NCBI GenBank assembly: GCA_937965695.1
Contig: CALCKW010000009.1
Coordinates: forward strand, 116,117-180,116
Length of the DNA: 64,000 nucleotides
From: an uncultured Granulosicoccaceae bacterium
GTDB lineage: Bacteria; Pseudomonadota; Gammaproteobacteria; CALCKW01
Direction of reading: 5' to 3'
In this document: positions 39,449 to 49,877 of the stretch, in pieces
How positions within the stretch are numbered: position 1 is the stretch's first letter
How the letters are laid out: each line of letters opens with the position of its first letter
Made by a program: the position numbers and the translations under genes
Notes under the pieces: generated by a model
What the model saw: only the letters and a program-made list of their open reading frames with translations
Databases searched by the model: none
Told to the model about the DNA's origin: nothing

Positions 39449-40839
39449 TATTATTGCAAGAAATTATACAGTTGGGGCTAATTGAGTCAGACGATGACGA
39501 CACACGCCGCAGCATTATAATCTGCAATAGCATGGTTATGGCTGCTATTTTTGTTTTGTTACTTCATACATTTTTTCTTATAGATATAGACCTTTCTGTC
39601 GCGCTATTTATTTTATTTGAAATCACTGTCGCCAGCTCCATTCTCATTGCTAGTTATTGTCGGTATCTTCTACTGACGCGATTATGCTGCATCATTGCGC
39701 TCGCCTCCGGCGGCTTCGTCGCTGCGGCACTATTTGGTAAAGACTTCAACGGGCTTTATTACATTTTTATAGCGTTGTGCCTGTGTAATCTTGTTCTCGA
39801 TTATAGGCATCGCACGGCTCAGGTTCTTTGTATTATTTTTTCAACCTTATTAATCGTTTTGGTTGAATACTTACATTATGCAAACTTAATCCCGCTCTAC
39901 AGTGATGAGATTCGAGAACAGGTCAAACAACAATGGGGTTCGCAGCTGATGGACATACTCCTTATAGTCATTGCACTCGTCGGCTCCATCGGCTATGAAC
40001 AAAACCGACTGAGAAATGCGAGGATGGAGTTACGTCAACACAACGAATCGTTGGAGCAAAGAATTGACGAACGCACGCAGGAAATTAAACAAGCACTTGA
40101 AGAGGCGCGGTCAGCTAATAGTGCAAAATCTGAGTTTTTGGCTGCGGTTACCCACGAACTTCGTACCCCACTCCATGTAATTAACAACTCTCGCGAGCTG
40201 ATCCAACGCGGACTAGTTCGGTTTGGTGATATCCCTCTCAACGAGAATAAAACCTATTTCATGGAAAACTGCCGCCGTATAGAAACAAGCAGTGATCGCC
40301 TGTTGGCCATGGTGGATCAAGTTTTATTTACAACACGCGCAGAAATACGCGACTCGGCGCTGGTTTTGGAAACCGTGCGGATTGATCTTCTCATTCAGCA
40401 AGTTTGTGATGATTTTTATTCCAGAGCAACCGCTCGGACAGTAACCATTGAAAACAGCGAAAACACCAACATTTCTATCCAAACGTCGCCACAACTTCTG
40501 ACACTGGTCATCGGTAATTTACTCCAAAACGCTCTAAAGTATTGTTTACCTAACTCGACGCTTGCTGTCAGCTCAAAGCAACTGCCCCATCACGTATCGA
40601 TCGATGTCGTTAATTCAGGCATAGGAATTAACGAAAGCGAGGTTTCACTTGTTTTTGAGCAGTTCTATAAAGGAAAGAATGTCGGTTCTGCCAAGGGAGG
40701 CGTTGGACTAGGGCTGGCACTAAGCAACAAAATTGTTAAACGCTTGGGTGGCGAAATAAAACTGGTTAACCACCGCCCTGAATGCACACACTTCAGAGTA
40801 TTGCTGCCAATCAATCAGCGCGAATCAAGTAGCAGTTAA
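39445..40839 (+). CDS. Membrane sensor histidine kinase
   Basis: 464 aa. About six hydrophobic segments (residues ~25-185), a coiled coil (~190-225), the H-box AAVTHELRTPLH with His237, the N-box NLLQNALKY (Asn362) and the G2-like KGGVGLGLAL. At the G1 box the usual Asp-x-Gly-x-Gly reads NSGIGI, with Asn390 in place of the adenine-contacting Asp. ATP use may be altered. It overlaps the receiver gene by 4 bases, so the two form a pair with the regulator first. No periplasmic sensor domain of any size, suggesting it senses the membrane or an internal signal. Confidence 0.9.
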   Translation: MILLQEIIQLGLIESDDDDTRRSIIICNSMVMAAIFVLLLHTFFLIDIDLSVALFILFEITVASSILIASYCRYLLLTRLCCIIALASGGFVAAALFGKDFNGLYYIFIALCLCNLVLDYRHRTAQVLCIIFSTLLIVLVEYLHYANLIPLYSDEIREQVKQQWGSQLMDILLIVIALVGSIGYEQNRLRNARMELRQHNESLEQRIDERTQEIKQALEEARSANSAKSEFLAAVTHELRTPLHVINNSRELIQRGLVRFGDIPLNENKTYFMENCRRIETSSDRLLAMVDQVLFTTRAEIRDSALVLETVRIDLLIQQVCDDFYSRATARTVTIENSENTNISIQTSPQLLTLVIGNLLQNALKYCLPNSTLAVSSKQLPHHVSIDVVNSGIGINESEVSLVFEQFYKGKNVGSAKGGVGLGLALSNKIVKRLGGEIKLVNHRPECTHFRVLLPINQRESSSS

Positions 40840-40870
40840 ATTGCCGCTCGATGGCTCACCCGAGCACTAT

Positions 40871-41028
40871 GATCAACTCATTCTTGTGGCGTCGACGAGC
40901 TAAATTCGGCCCAGTCGCTTTGCAAAACTAGCCAACGCACCACCACTGTTGCCATCGATTCGCGCCTTGCTGAGTCCAAATTTTTCACGCCGACGTCACT
41001 GACCGAGCTTAATCTGAGTCTTCCTAGC
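40871..41028 (+). repeat. Dispersed intergenic repeat, copy C
   Basis: Contains GTCGACGAGCTAAATTCGGCCCAG, shared with copy D apart from two bases, then GATTCGCGCCTTGCTGAG and CACGCCGACGTCACTGACC, shared with copy A. It ends CTTAATCTGAG then TTCCTAGC. It occupies the convergent gap between the histidine kinase and the SDR gene, and its end carries the SDR stop codon. Confidence 0.75.
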
Positions 41029-41791
41029 AAGCACTGATTCCCCCATCGACGGCCAAACTCTGCCCCGTCATGAAACTGTTTGCGGGATCACAGGCAAAAC
41101 AAACGACGCGTACGACCTCATCAATCTCTGCCAGACGCGCCATCGGCACGCCACGAACCATGTGTTTTTCTGCATCGGCGTTGTCAGTGTCCAGCGCGTT
41201 TGCCACCATTTCTGTGCGGGCAAAAGATGGGCAGACCGCATTGACACGAACACCTCGACGCGCATGTTCCAGCGCGGCAGTTTTAGTCAGGCCAATAACT
41301 GCATGTTTAGCCGCTGCATATACACCCAGGCCCGGCGCACCGACAAGTCCAGCAACCGATGAAATATTAACGATCACCGCATCTCCACGGGGTTGCGCTT
41401 CGAGTTGGATCAGTTGTTCCCGCATCGCATAGAACACCCCCATCGCATCAACAGAAAAAATGCGCTGTGCAGATAAGACATCTGTATCAAGCAGCCGTGC
41501 AAATGGCGTTACCATGCCTGCATTATTGATGGCGATATCAATTTTTCCAAATCGCTGCACTGTATGCTCAGTCCATCTCGCTGCAGTGTCAGAATCAGAC
41601 ATATCACCAGCCACAATAACGCAGTCAGTACCTAGCTCTGCAGCAAACACTTCTAGTTCGGCCTGATTCAAGTCTGTCAGCGACAAGCGACAGCCCCACT
41701 GAGCGAATCGACGGGCCAATGCACCTCCAAAACCGCCGGTGGCACCACTAATCATCACCACTTTGCCCGCGAAACGTGCTGACTCTGTCAT
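41024..41791 (-). CDS. SDR-family NAD(P)-dependent oxidoreductase
   Basis: 255 aa. Classical short-chain dehydrogenase: cofactor loop SGATGGFGGALA (residues ~13-24), AINNAG, catalytic Ser in NISSVAG, and YAAAKHAV (Tyr and Lys). C-terminal FMTGQSLAVDGG is the family ending. ATG at 41791 follows GGAG by 7 bases; the longer frame to 41917 is not supported. Third gene of a Rieske oxygenase unit, where it may oxidise the hydroxylated product. Stop TAG lies in repeat copy C. Confidence 0.9.
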   Translation of the reverse strand: MTESARFAGKVVMISGATGGFGGALARRFAQWGCRLSLTDLNQAELEVFAAELGTDCVIVAGDMSDSDTAARWTEHTVQRFGKIDIAINNAGMVTPFARLLDTDVLSAQRIFSVDAMGVFYAMREQLIQLEAQPRGDAVIVNISSVAGLVGAPGLGVYAAAKHAVIGLTKTAALEHARRGVRVNAVCPSFARTEMVANALDTDNADAEKHMVRGVPMARLAEIDEVVRVVCFACDPANSFMTGQSLAVDGGISAC

Positions 41792-42015
41792 TGAGAACTC
41801 CATCCAGTTTTTATTTGGTCTATCAACCATTCTAGTACCAGTCGGCTCTTCAGGCTTATCAGGAATAGTTACCCTACTTTGCCTCGGATTGGATGGCACA
41901 AAGTAAGCCGTTGGCACCGGTGTGATGGTTTAGTAGATTTGCAGCTGATTGATGCAGGCTGGAAAACACAGAAAAGCCGATAAACGCCCTTTAACGGACC
42001 GACGCTCTCTGTCAG

Positions 42016-42267
42016 CTACACCCTACCGTGACGCGCTAGTTTTTGCCGTAGTTCCTGTTCACTGACGTCTCCTAAAGCGAGTGACAGCACCCAAGCGTTG
42101 GTCAAATAAAAACACCCTTGGTCAATGTTGCCGAGTCGCAGATGATGTTCGCCCGCCAATCGATACAGACGCATTTGTGCCGCTTGATCACCCGCTACCG
42201 TCGCCCGCAATAGCCGTTGTTCTAGACCGCCTAGATCGCTGTCTCGCTTTGAGGGCTCAACAGACAT
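42016..42267 (-). CDS. Small conserved-looking helical protein
   Basis: 83 aa, not recognised by name. Two helical blocks are visible (EQRLLRATVAGDQAAQMRLY and CFYLTNAWVLSLALGD), reminiscent of a single TPR-like hairpin. Its ATG directly abuts the oxygenase TAG stop, so it is translated with that enzyme and may be an accessory factor. Confidence 0.7.
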   Translation of the reverse strand: MSVEPSKRDSDLGGLEQRLLRATVAGDQAAQMRLYRLAGEHHLRLGNIDQGCFYLTNAWVLSLALGDVSEQELRQKLARHGRV

Positions 42268-43425
42268 CTACGCTGTGTCGTGCATCATTTTATTAGCGAC
42301 CCACTGATGAAAGCAATGCGTGGCGTTGTCCATCACCGGTGAAAATTTACCCCCGTCAAACTGCACACCCTGTCTACCACGCTGCATACCTTCAACAACA
42401 AAAATGTCTTCTTTAAAGACCTCTTTCCAGAGTTTGGCGTTGTCCCGCCTAAGATTATCGTAACTTGAATCCACCATCGCTTCATCGGCATAAAATAATT
42501 CGACATGCTCAAGAGTTGTTCCGACACTGGTGGGCTCTAAGACGATGGCAAACGTATGATCGCGATGCACGCCCAACAGAACATTAGGAAATAGCGCCAA
42601 ATATTCTGCCGAGCTGTCCCACTTATCACTCAGGTTGTCGAAGTCCTTAAAACCGAGATTAGCTTCACCTAAGGTCGGCTTATACACCAATGTGCCTTGG
42701 CCAGCGTGACCCGATTCAGACAAAATGTTGTAGTGATCTTCAAGGCGGGAATAACTGTTTAGGCCAGGATGGATCCAAGGCAAATGGTAACTCTCACAGT
42801 AGTTCTCTACCGCGAGCTTCCAATTGCAATTCACCTCTAGTTTGAAGCTAGAGTCTTGACCTCCGTGATACACGGGTTTGCTGAATTCTGACCACCGCTG
42901 TATTAACTCGCTCTGCTGGACTTCAAATTTGTCAGCCTTGCCGTCAATATTGACGAAAACCACACCCAGATAGATTTCAGCTCGAATTTCATACAAACCT
43001 AGCGTGTCTAATTTAATCGAATCGTGGGCATTGTTGCCGGGGCCACCGACATGTGGCGTACTCTTGAGGCTACCGTCCAGGCCGTAGCACCAGCTGTGAT
43101 ACGGACAACGAATTGCCCCGCCAATATTGCTCGCTTCTTCGACGAGTATCATGCCGCGATGACGGCAGGTGTTTTGAAACACCCGCAGCTTATTATCTCG
43201 GTCCCGCACGAGCAGCAATGGCATGCCCAAAAAAGTAAGGGGGGTTGCATCACCTGGATTGGGTGCATCTTTGGCGAAACCAACTCCACACCATTGACTA
43301 AAGAACACGGCGCGCTGCTCGCGTTTAAAGACATCGTCATCAATATAAAAGGAATTACTGAGACCTGTCGCCGTCTCAATCGGCCGCGCGGCTCGTTCTA
43401 GCTCCTGCTGTAAATTAGCCTTCAC
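42268..43425 (-). CDS. Rieske non-haem iron ring-hydroxylating oxygenase, alpha subunit
   Basis: 385 aa. Rieske cluster motifs NTCRHRG and CPYHSW (two Cys, two His) lie at residues ~85-110. The mononuclear iron site NYCESYHLPWIHPGL is near residue 210. Overall layout resembles the choline/glycine-betaine monooxygenase branch more than aromatic dioxygenases. A GTG at 43425 is 8 bases after AGGAG; another in-frame GTG at 43434 touches that site. No reductase subunit is next to it. Substrate unknown. Confidence 0.88.
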   Translation of the reverse strand: MKANLQQELERAARPIETATGLSNSFYIDDDVFKREQRAVFFSQWCGVGFAKDAPNPGDATPLTFLGMPLLLVRDRDNKLRVFQNTCRHRGMILVEEASNIGGAIRCPYHSWCYGLDGSLKSTPHVGGPGNNAHDSIKLDTLGLYEIRAEIYLGVVFVNIDGKADKFEVQQSELIQRWSEFSKPVYHGGQDSSFKLEVNCNWKLAVENYCESYHLPWIHPGLNSYSRLEDHYNILSESGHAGQGTLVYKPTLGEANLGFKDFDNLSDKWDSSAEYLALFPNVLLGVHRDHTFAIVLEPTSVGTTLEHVELFYADEAMVDSSYDNLRRDNAKLWKEVFKEDIFVVEGMQRGRQGVQFDGGKFSPVMDNATHCFHQWVANKMMHDTA

Positions 43426-43624
43426 TGCACTCACTCCTACTACATGGATGACGCGCTCCCAACATCAGCGCCTTGGGCTTAGACTGATTCACTTGGTGTC
43501 CCAGTATTGGCCAATTCGCGCCATAATCTGTCGCTGTCACGCCTTACCTGTGAGTAAATGCACAGTTTGGGCCCTCTCCAGCATGCCAGCTAAACATTGG
43601 CTTAGGTGTTGCTGTAGAGATGGC

Positions 43625-44809
43625 ATGAATATCCTCGTATCCCCAAGGATAACCCGCGCTACAACCGCCGTATTATTATTGCTGTCGGTCATGGCCTTCG
43701 CGGTACCCCTCAAAGCTGAAAGTAGCTTTGAGAACCCTTGGACAAAAAATAGATTTGCCTTGCTGCAAGCACTGGCTTTGCCAGCAACAGACAACGAGCA
43801 AATGCCTTCAAACGCTTCATCGGCCTTGGGCCACGCCCTTTTTTTTGATACATCCCTAAACCCAAAACTGAATATGGGATGTGTCAGCTGCCACAGACCT
43901 GAACGCGCATTCAGTGATGGTAAAAAGCACCCACAACACCAACCACTTAAACGCAATACGCCAGGACTTTTTGGAGCCGCAAACCTCGATTGGTTCTTTT
44001 GGGATGGCCGTAAAGACAGTTTGTGGTCTCAGACACTTGAGCCTCTTTACGCGGCCCATGAGATCAACCTAAACCCCGATCAGTTGTTGCAAACTGTCGA
44101 GCAATCGGATCGATATCGCGCGCTGTATCAATCAGCCTATGGTGAATGGCCGGATCCCCTGCCTGCTGCTGCATCCGAATCCGGTTTGCTGGTACAGGCC
44201 CGCCTCGGACTCGCACTCGCCACATTTATTGGCGAGCTACAGTATCAACCGACGCCTTATGACCAATACATTCAGGCTTTAGAACACGAAGACCTTGAAC
44301 TTGCCAACACATGGTTGTCGGAAGATCAGCGAGCCGGGCTTGAAATAATGCTGCGCAGTAATTGCATCAGTTGCCACCGAGGTTCAGCATTTAGTGACGG
44401 TAGATTCCATAATATTGGCACAGGTGACAAAGACCCTGGCCGAGCAAAGGGAAAAAAACTGTGGGTAAAGGACGCACTGAATTGCAAAAGCAAAGTTGCT
44501 GCAATTGTCGGTGCAAGCTGCAACATGCAAGACTTTGCTGAAGCCGAGATACCTCGGTTGCTAAAGGGAGCCTTCAAAACACCCAGTCTGCGCGAGCTGA
44601 CGCACACAGCACCTTATATGCACGATGGCCGTTACCAGAATCTGAATGAAGTTATCGAGCACTATCGTCACCCACCAGAGAGCGAGCATGGGTTGGCTGA
44701 TATTCAGGCCATAAGCGACAAGGAGGCAGAACAACTCGCCGCATTCTTGCGTGCCTTGAGCAGCCCCATGGACGATAAAACCTGGTATACACGGCCACCA
44801 TCAGAATAA
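43625..44809 (+). CDS. Di-haem cytochrome c peroxidase / MauG family protein
   Basis: 394 aa periplasmic protein. The ATG at 43625 begins a signal peptide (cleavage after LKAES region, ~30 residues); frame upstream of it is not coding. Two haem c sites are present: CVSCH near residue 86 and CISCH near residue 247. TAPYMHDGRY near the end holds the distal-ligand Met of this family. It reduces hydrogen peroxide or oxidises a protein partner. Divergent from the oxygenase gene. Confidence 0.9.
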   Translation: MNILVSPRITRATTAVLLLLSVMAFAVPLKAESSFENPWTKNRFALLQALALPATDNEQMPSNASSALGHALFFDTSLNPKLNMGCVSCHRPERAFSDGKKHPQHQPLKRNTPGLFGAANLDWFFWDGRKDSLWSQTLEPLYAAHEINLNPDQLLQTVEQSDRYRALYQSAYGEWPDPLPAAASESGLLVQARLGLALATFIGELQYQPTPYDQYIQALEHEDLELANTWLSEDQRAGLEIMLRSNCISCHRGSAFSDGRFHNIGTGDKDPGRAKGKKLWVKDALNCKSKVAAIVGASCNMQDFAEAEIPRLLKGAFKTPSLRELTHTAPYMHDGRYQNLNEVIEHYRHPPESEHGLADIQAISDKEAEQLAAFLRALSSPMDDKTWYTRPPSE

Positions 44810-44837
44810 AATAAATAGGCGGCAGACGAATGGTCAA

Positions 44838-45311
44838 TCAGGATTTAAGTGCAACGGGTCCAGAACCCAAGGCCGACCAATCGTGCTCGAAGCTAAGCCA
44901 CGCATAGTCTCCGGGATTTAATCCCACTTGCCGATGACTCAACGCGGTTGCTAGATCACTTAAACCCGGATTGTGCCCCACCAGCAGTATCCGTTCGATG
45001 GTTTCTTCCACAGCAGATAGCTCAGTCAATATTTGTCGGGTTGTGCACTCGTATATCGATTCACTGAAGACAACTTCCGCTCCAGCACCCAGGCCCGCCT
45101 CTATGAGCAAGCTAAGCGTTTCTCGGGTACGCGCACTCGAACTACACAATACTAATTGCGGTGCAAACCCTGCAGTTAAAATCTCTTTTGCAGCTACCTC
45201 GGGCTGGGCTCGGCCGTGTTCAGTCAATGTTCGGTCAAAGTCTCTCGCTTTGGCAGAGTAGCTTTCTGCTTGCGCGTGTCGAAATAACAAGAGCTCCCGG
45301 TTTTTAATCAC
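44838..45311 (-). CDS. sixA: SixA-type phosphohistidine phosphatase
   Basis: 157 aa histidine phosphatase. The catalytic LFRHAQAE is near residue 11, [10 protein letters not shown] in the first third, and VGHNPGL carries the second catalytic His. GTG start overlaps the uvrB TGA (GTGA). It converges on the peroxidase gene with 28 bases between stops. Confidence 0.88.
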   Translation of the reverse strand: MIKNRELLLFRHAQAESYSAKARDFDRTLTEHGRAQPEVAAKEILTAGFAPQLVLCSSSARTRETLSLLIEAGLGAGAEVVFSESIYECTTRQILTELSAVEETIERILLVGHNPGLSDLATALSHRQVGLNPGDYAWLSFEHDWSALGSGPVALKS

Positions 45312-47305
45312 CCGCCTACTCCCAAACTACCTTCTCTGATTTCGCGCACTTGATCACGCAGTGCGGCGGCGGCTTCAAATTCCAAGTTTTTAGCGTGTTC
45401 AAACATTTGGTTCTCAAGTTTTTCGATCGCTTTAATCGCTTCAGCAGGTGACAATACAACTGCGGATTTCTGATCTTTCTTACGCAGCGCTGGATTACCC
45501 TTGCTCTGGCCAAGCTCCATCACGTCGTTGATGTTCTTCTTGACCGTCACCGGAGTGATGCCATTGGCGAGATTATGCGCTTCCTGTTTTTCTCGCCGAC
45601 GGGCGGTCTCACCCATGGCGCGCTCCATCGATCCGGTGATACGGTCTGCGTACAAGATAGCTCGACCACGGGCATTTCGTGCAGCGCGACCAATGGTTTG
45701 AATCAAGGAACGGTCTGAACGCAAAAAACCTTCTTTATCCGCATCAAGGATTGCCACTAGTGACACCTCTGGCATATCCAAACCTTCGCGCAATAAGTTT
45801 ATGCCGACCAACACGTCAAACTCACCCAACCGTAAATCACGTATGATTTCCATTCGTTCTACGGTTTCGATATCCGAATGTAAATATCGCACTTTGACCC
45901 CATGTTCGCTGAGATAATCGGTTAGATCTTCGGACATGCGCTTAGTCAGCGTTGTGACCAACACCCGTTCATTCTCGGCGGTAACCTTTGCGATCTCAGA
46001 GAGCAAGTCATCAACCTGCGTTCCCACCGGTCGAACTTCTACAACCGGATCCAATAGACCAGTGGGCCTAACCACCTGTTCCACAACTTGGTCAGCGTGT
46101 TCCCCTTCATACTTACCCGGTGTTGCAGAAACAAATATTGATTGCGGCATTAGACGTTCAAATTCGTCAAAGCGCAACGGACGATTATCCAAGGCAGACG
46201 GCAGCCTAAAACCGTAGGCGACGAGGTTTTCTTTACGAGATCGATCGCCTTTGTACATCGCACCTAACTGCGGGATAGTCACGTGGCTTTCATCCACAAA
46301 TAACATACCGTCCGCAGGTAGATAGTCGAACAAACAGGGTGGCGGCTCACCCGGTGCGCGACCCGACAAATACCGCGAATAGTTTTCTATGCCGCTGCAA
46401 TAACCCAGCTCGTTGATCATCTCCAAATCGTAGCGTGTGCGCTGCTCTAGCCGTTGTGCTTCAACCAGTTTATCGTTGTTTCGCAACTGTTCCAGGCGCT
46501 CGACTAATTCTTCTTTAATGACTTCAGTGGCACCGAGAAGAATGTCACGCGGGGTCACGTAGTGCGTTTTAGGGTAGATCGTCAGCCTCGGCACCACGCG
46601 CAAAATCTCCCCGGTGAGCGGGTCAAAGTAACGCAGTGATTCTATTTCATCGTCGAATAACTCAATGCGCACAGCCTCTCGCTCAGACTCGGCAGGATGC
46701 ACATCGATTATCTCGCCGCGCACGCGATAGTTACCGCGTCGCAGCTCCGTGTCATTGCGTACATACTGCAGCTCGGCCAATCGGCGCAGCAGTTCGCGCT
46801 GATCAATGGTCGCGCCGCGCGTCAAATGCAACACCATCCGGTGGTAAGCTTGTGGATCACCCAGACCATAGATAGAAGACACCGTGGCCACGATGATCGT
46901 ATCTCGTCGTTCGGACATCGCTTTGGTCGCCGACAAACGCATTTGCTCTATGTGCTCATTCACCGAAGCGTCTTTCTCGATAAAAGTATCTGAAGCGGGC
47001 ACGTAGGCTTCTGGCTGGTAGTAGTCGTAATAGGAGACAAAATACTCCACCGAGTTCTCAGGGAAAAACTCCTTAAACTCACCGTATAACTGCCCGGCCA
47101 AGGTTTTATTGGGCGCTAACACCATGGCCGGCCGTTGGGTCTGCTCGATGATATTGGCGATAGTGAACGTCTTGCCCGAACCGGTCACTCCCAGAAGCGT
47201 CTGGTACGCCAATCCATCGTCCACACCCTCTTTCAACTTAGCGATCGCACTGGGCTGATCGCCCGCAGGCTTGAAGTGGTGGTTCATTTTAAAAGGCTTG
47301 GCCAT
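45308..47305 (-). CDS. uvrB: Excinuclease ABC subunit B
   Basis: 665 aa helicase-like subunit that verifies DNA damage in nucleotide excision repair. P-loop GVTGSGKTF, the beta-hairpin [21 protein letters not shown], the helicase motif VI region QTIGRAARN, and the C-terminal UVR motif ([17 protein letters not shown]) that binds UvrC are all present. Length is normal. No LexA-type CTGT(N8)ACAG box is seen just upstream. Confidence 0.97.
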   Translation of the reverse strand: MAKPFKMNHHFKPAGDQPSAIAKLKEGVDDGLAYQTLLGVTGSGKTFTIANIIEQTQRPAMVLAPNKTLAGQLYGEFKEFFPENSVEYFVSYYDYYQPEAYVPASDTFIEKDASVNEHIEQMRLSATKAMSERRDTIIVATVSSIYGLGDPQAYHRMVLHLTRGATIDQRELLRRLAELQYVRNDTELRRGNYRVRGEIIDVHPAESEREAVRIELFDDEIESLRYFDPLTGEILRVVPRLTIYPKTHYVTPRDILLGATEVIKEELVERLEQLRNNDKLVEAQRLEQRTRYDLEMINELGYCSGIENYSRYLSGRAPGEPPPCLFDYLPADGMLFVDESHVTIPQLGAMYKGDRSRKENLVAYGFRLPSALDNRPLRFDEFERLMPQSIFVSATPGKYEGEHADQVVEQVVRPTGLLDPVVEVRPVGTQVDDLLSEIAKVTAENERVLVTTLTKRMSEDLTDYLSEHGVKVRYLHSDIETVERMEIIRDLRLGEFDVLVGINLLREGLDMPEVSLVAILDADKEGFLRSDRSLIQTIGRAARNARGRAILYADRITGSMERAMGETARRREKQEAHNLANGITPVTVKKNINDVMELGQSKGNPALRKKDQKSAVVLSPAEAIKAIEKLENQMFEHAKNLEFEAAAALRDQVREIREGSLGVGG

Positions 47306-47454
47306 GAGATCCCGCGGTGCTAAGCCGCTTTTGATGACAGCCGTTCATTGTCTTCAACTCAACGCCTAAGCTCAAGTACAAACGCACATTTAGCTGTTGA
47401 AAAACGCCGCAATGCGGCGCGGGTAAAAAGGTGAGCTAAATGTTGAAGCTAAGC

Positions 47455-47483
47455 TTGACGAAATCCAGATCCGCCGCTATTAT
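47455..47483 (+). promoter_or_regulatory. Sigma-70 promoter of tRNA-Asn
   Basis: TTGACG (47455-47460), a 17-base spacer and TATTAT (47478-47483). Transcription would start about 7 bases before the mature tRNA end. Confidence 0.8.
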
Positions 47484-47496
47484 TCTCTTCTTCAGT

Positions 47497-47572
47497 TCCC
47501 TGATAGCTCAGTTGGTAGAGCAAATGACTGTTAATCATTGGGTCCCAGGTTCGAGTCCTGGTCAGGGAGCCA
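47497..47572 (+). tRNA. tRNA-Asn (GTT)
   Basis: 76 bases including encoded CCA. Acceptor TCCCTGA pairs with TCAGGGA; D-arm GCTCAGTTGGTAGAGC; anticodon stem AATGA/TCATT with loop CTGTTAA giving anticodon GTT; T-arm CCAGGTTCGAGTCCTGG. Discriminator G. Confidence 0.97.
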
Positions 47573-47580
47573 CAGAATTC

Positions 47581-47613
47581 AAAGGCTTAGACGGCAACGT
47601 CTAGGCCTTTTTT
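47581..47613 (+). terminator. Rho-independent terminator after tRNA-Asn
   Basis: 13-bp stem AAAGGCTTAGACG / CGTCTAGGCCTTT with one wobble pair, a GCAA-type loop, and a run of six T beginning in the stem end. Confidence 0.85.
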
Positions 47614-47688
47614 GTGCCTGGCGTTTGCTTGATGCGGTTTCTCAAGATCATCGCCCTGGGGATGAAGAACATGCCGTCACAGCCAAAC

Positions 47689-47723
47689 CAAAAAAGCTCT
47701 CCAACATTGTTGCTGGAGAGCTT
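47689..47723 (-). terminator. Rho-independent terminator of the chemotaxis receptor gene
   Basis: On the minus strand, AGCTCTCCA pairs with TGGAGAGCT across a 10-base loop and is followed by six T. It lies 62 bases after the receptor stop. Confidence 0.85.
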
Positions 47724-47784
47724 CGCCTCAGACTTATAGGCATTGAGCTAGAGTCGACATCGCACCGACATCACGTTGGCTCAA

Positions 47785-49383
47785 TTACGCAGCTTGATGG
47801 ATTTGAAAGAATCCAATTTTCTGATCTAACTGATCAGCCATCTCGGCTAGTTGCTGACTGGTTGCACTCGACTCTTCCACCAAAGCGGTGTTTTGTTGCG
47901 TAGCCGTATCTAACTCAGCAAGCGCATGATTGATCTGATTGACCCCTTCTGACTGCTCTTCACTGGATATCGCAATTTGACCCATGAGCTTGCTGAGCTT
48001 CTCAATGGACTCAACCACGCTGGCCAGCTCACTCCCTGAGCTGACTACCAATGCGGATCCGTCCTGAACCCGACTCACGTTCTCGCCAATGAGTTCTTTT
48101 ATTTCCTTGGCAGCCGAGGCACTTCGACCAGCCAACTGCCGCACTTCAGTTGCGACGACAGCAAAGCCTCGACCTTGCTCTCCAGCACGTGCAGCTTCTA
48201 CTGCCGCATTGAGGGCTAACAAATTAGTCTGGAAAGCTATTTCATCGATGACACCGACTATTGCACTCACTTTCTCACTTGCATTGGATATACCCTCCAT
48301 TGCATCCACCGCTGCGCTAGCTGTATTTCCACCTTTTGCGGCACGCAAACTAGTAGCCTCGGCTAATTTCCGCGCGGAAGCTGTGTTTTCAACATTGCTT
48401 TGTACCGTTGAAGCAATTTCTTCCGAGCTGGTAGCAGTCGTCTCTAAAGTAGCCGCCTGTGTTTCAGTGCGTTCTGCCAAACCTAAACTACCTAGTGAGA
48501 GTTCCTTTGTACCCGACTGAACTCTACCGGAAATATTTACAACCTCAGAGACAACTTCGATCAACCTGTTTTCCATTTGGAGCATTGACTCCATGACTCC
48601 GATGCTAGAGCCAACTTTTGCGGGCGGCGCTTCATACAGCTCACCATCTGAAATCCGTTTCGCCATGTACATCAACTCATTGGGATCTGCTCCTAATTGC
48701 TGCATAACACTGCGAGACGCCCAAAATGAAACACCTGTACCTATAACCAAGAAAGCTATTGAGAGTACAAGCTGCAATATAAGCATCGCCGCCTCAGTTT
48801 CCTCTAATGCTCTACCTTCGGCATGTGATTTATCTTTGATTAAGATGAGAGCCTCTTCCAGTACTGTTGTTAACTGATCATCAAGGGGCAGCACTAACTC
48901 TAAATGACGATCCAAATCTTTAACCGAGAAATTAGAACTATTTTTTAAATCACTAAACAAAGCCTTACCTTGATGACTTAACTTGTCATGAATTTTTTCT
49001 GCTTGTTTAATTAATGCAATGACTTGTTTCACGACAGGAACATCAGCATGCATAGCATCTTCAGAAAGAAGTTCGTCGATGTGGAGAAGCTCTTCGGTTA
49101 CTTCTTTATCCAGTTTATTGAATCGAGCTACTTCGGAAATATATCCACTAGAAGAAACTCCGTGTTCCATCCCTTCTAGTATGCCAGTTCTAAGGCTAAT
49201 GCTTTGCTTTAAATTTAGTATTTCTATATCTGAAATATTCTCAGTCAGTGGCATATCAAATTCTACCACTTCACGAATGGAATGGCCCATCTGGTAAAAG
49301 CCCCAGGAGCTCAACCCACTTAAAATGCACACACCAATCATTAAGAAGGCGGCCATAGAAACAATTTTTTTATAAAACGTCAC
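47785..49383 (-). CDS. Methyl-accepting chemotaxis protein
   Basis: 532 aa. Two membrane helices (residues ~8-32 and ~200-222) flank a ~165-residue periplasmic helical sensor. A HAMP-like segment ([20 protein letters not shown]) follows, then a signalling domain with the conserved hairpin tip [21 protein letters not shown]. Methylation-helix Glu/Gln residues are present. No C-terminal CheR-binding pentapeptide. GTG start at 49383 with AGGA 10 bases upstream. Ligand unknown. Own terminator downstream. Confidence 0.93.
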   Translation of the reverse strand: MTFYKKIVSMAAFLMIGVCILSGLSSWGFYQMGHSIREVVEFDMPLTENISDIEILNLKQSISLRTGILEGMEHGVSSSGYISEVARFNKLDKEVTEELLHIDELLSEDAMHADVPVVKQVIALIKQAEKIHDKLSHQGKALFSDLKNSSNFSVKDLDRHLELVLPLDDQLTTVLEEALILIKDKSHAEGRALEETEAAMLILQLVLSIAFLVIGTGVSFWASRSVMQQLGADPNELMYMAKRISDGELYEAPPAKVGSSIGVMESMLQMENRLIEVVSEVVNISGRVQSGTKELSLGSLGLAERTETQAATLETTATSSEEIASTVQSNVENTASARKLAEATSLRAAKGGNTASAAVDAMEGISNASEKVSAIVGVIDEIAFQTNLLALNAAVEAARAGEQGRGFAVVATEVRQLAGRSASAAKEIKELIGENVSRVQDGSALVVSSGSELASVVESIEKLSKLMGQIAISSEEQSEGVNQINHALAELDTATQQNTALVEESSATSQQLAEMADQLDQKIGFFQIHQAA

Positions 49384-49877
49384 GGGATAAATTTCCTAAT
49401 TGCAGGAGAGAACATAACAACTTGCTAAGTAGTGTCGACTACATCGCAGAACACCTTAGCAACTCACTCTCTTTTTATTAGCTACCGGTGCTATAAAAAC
49501 CCAAGGTTGTATTATCACTTACAAAAGAGGTGCACAAATTGAGACTTTCGCCATTTTTTAGAGAAATTTATGGTCTTTAGAATCTGAAAATTGCAGATGT
49601 TAACCTGTAAAAAATGAGCTAATTTTTAATTAGTCAACTTATGAATCTAACCACTCCTCTACCATGCAAATAAACGGGTGAGCTTGATACCGCCCATAAA
49701 GGCTTTCTAATTCCTATTAAACCAATACGCGAGTGTTATAAATGCAAAGCCATATTTGAGTTTGTAAAACGCTTATACGACTGAACATACATAAAATGAC
49801 ACCGCGTCAATTTTTGGCGACAAGTTTTTTTCCAAATTCGTAAGCGCTTGGCGTGAACCATGAGGGTTTCCCAAAAG

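Noticed and set aside
43448..43624. N-terminal extension of the di-haem peroxidase
   Set aside because: The signal peptide begins at the ATG at 43625; the upstream part is Cys/Arg/Trp-rich and not coding-like.
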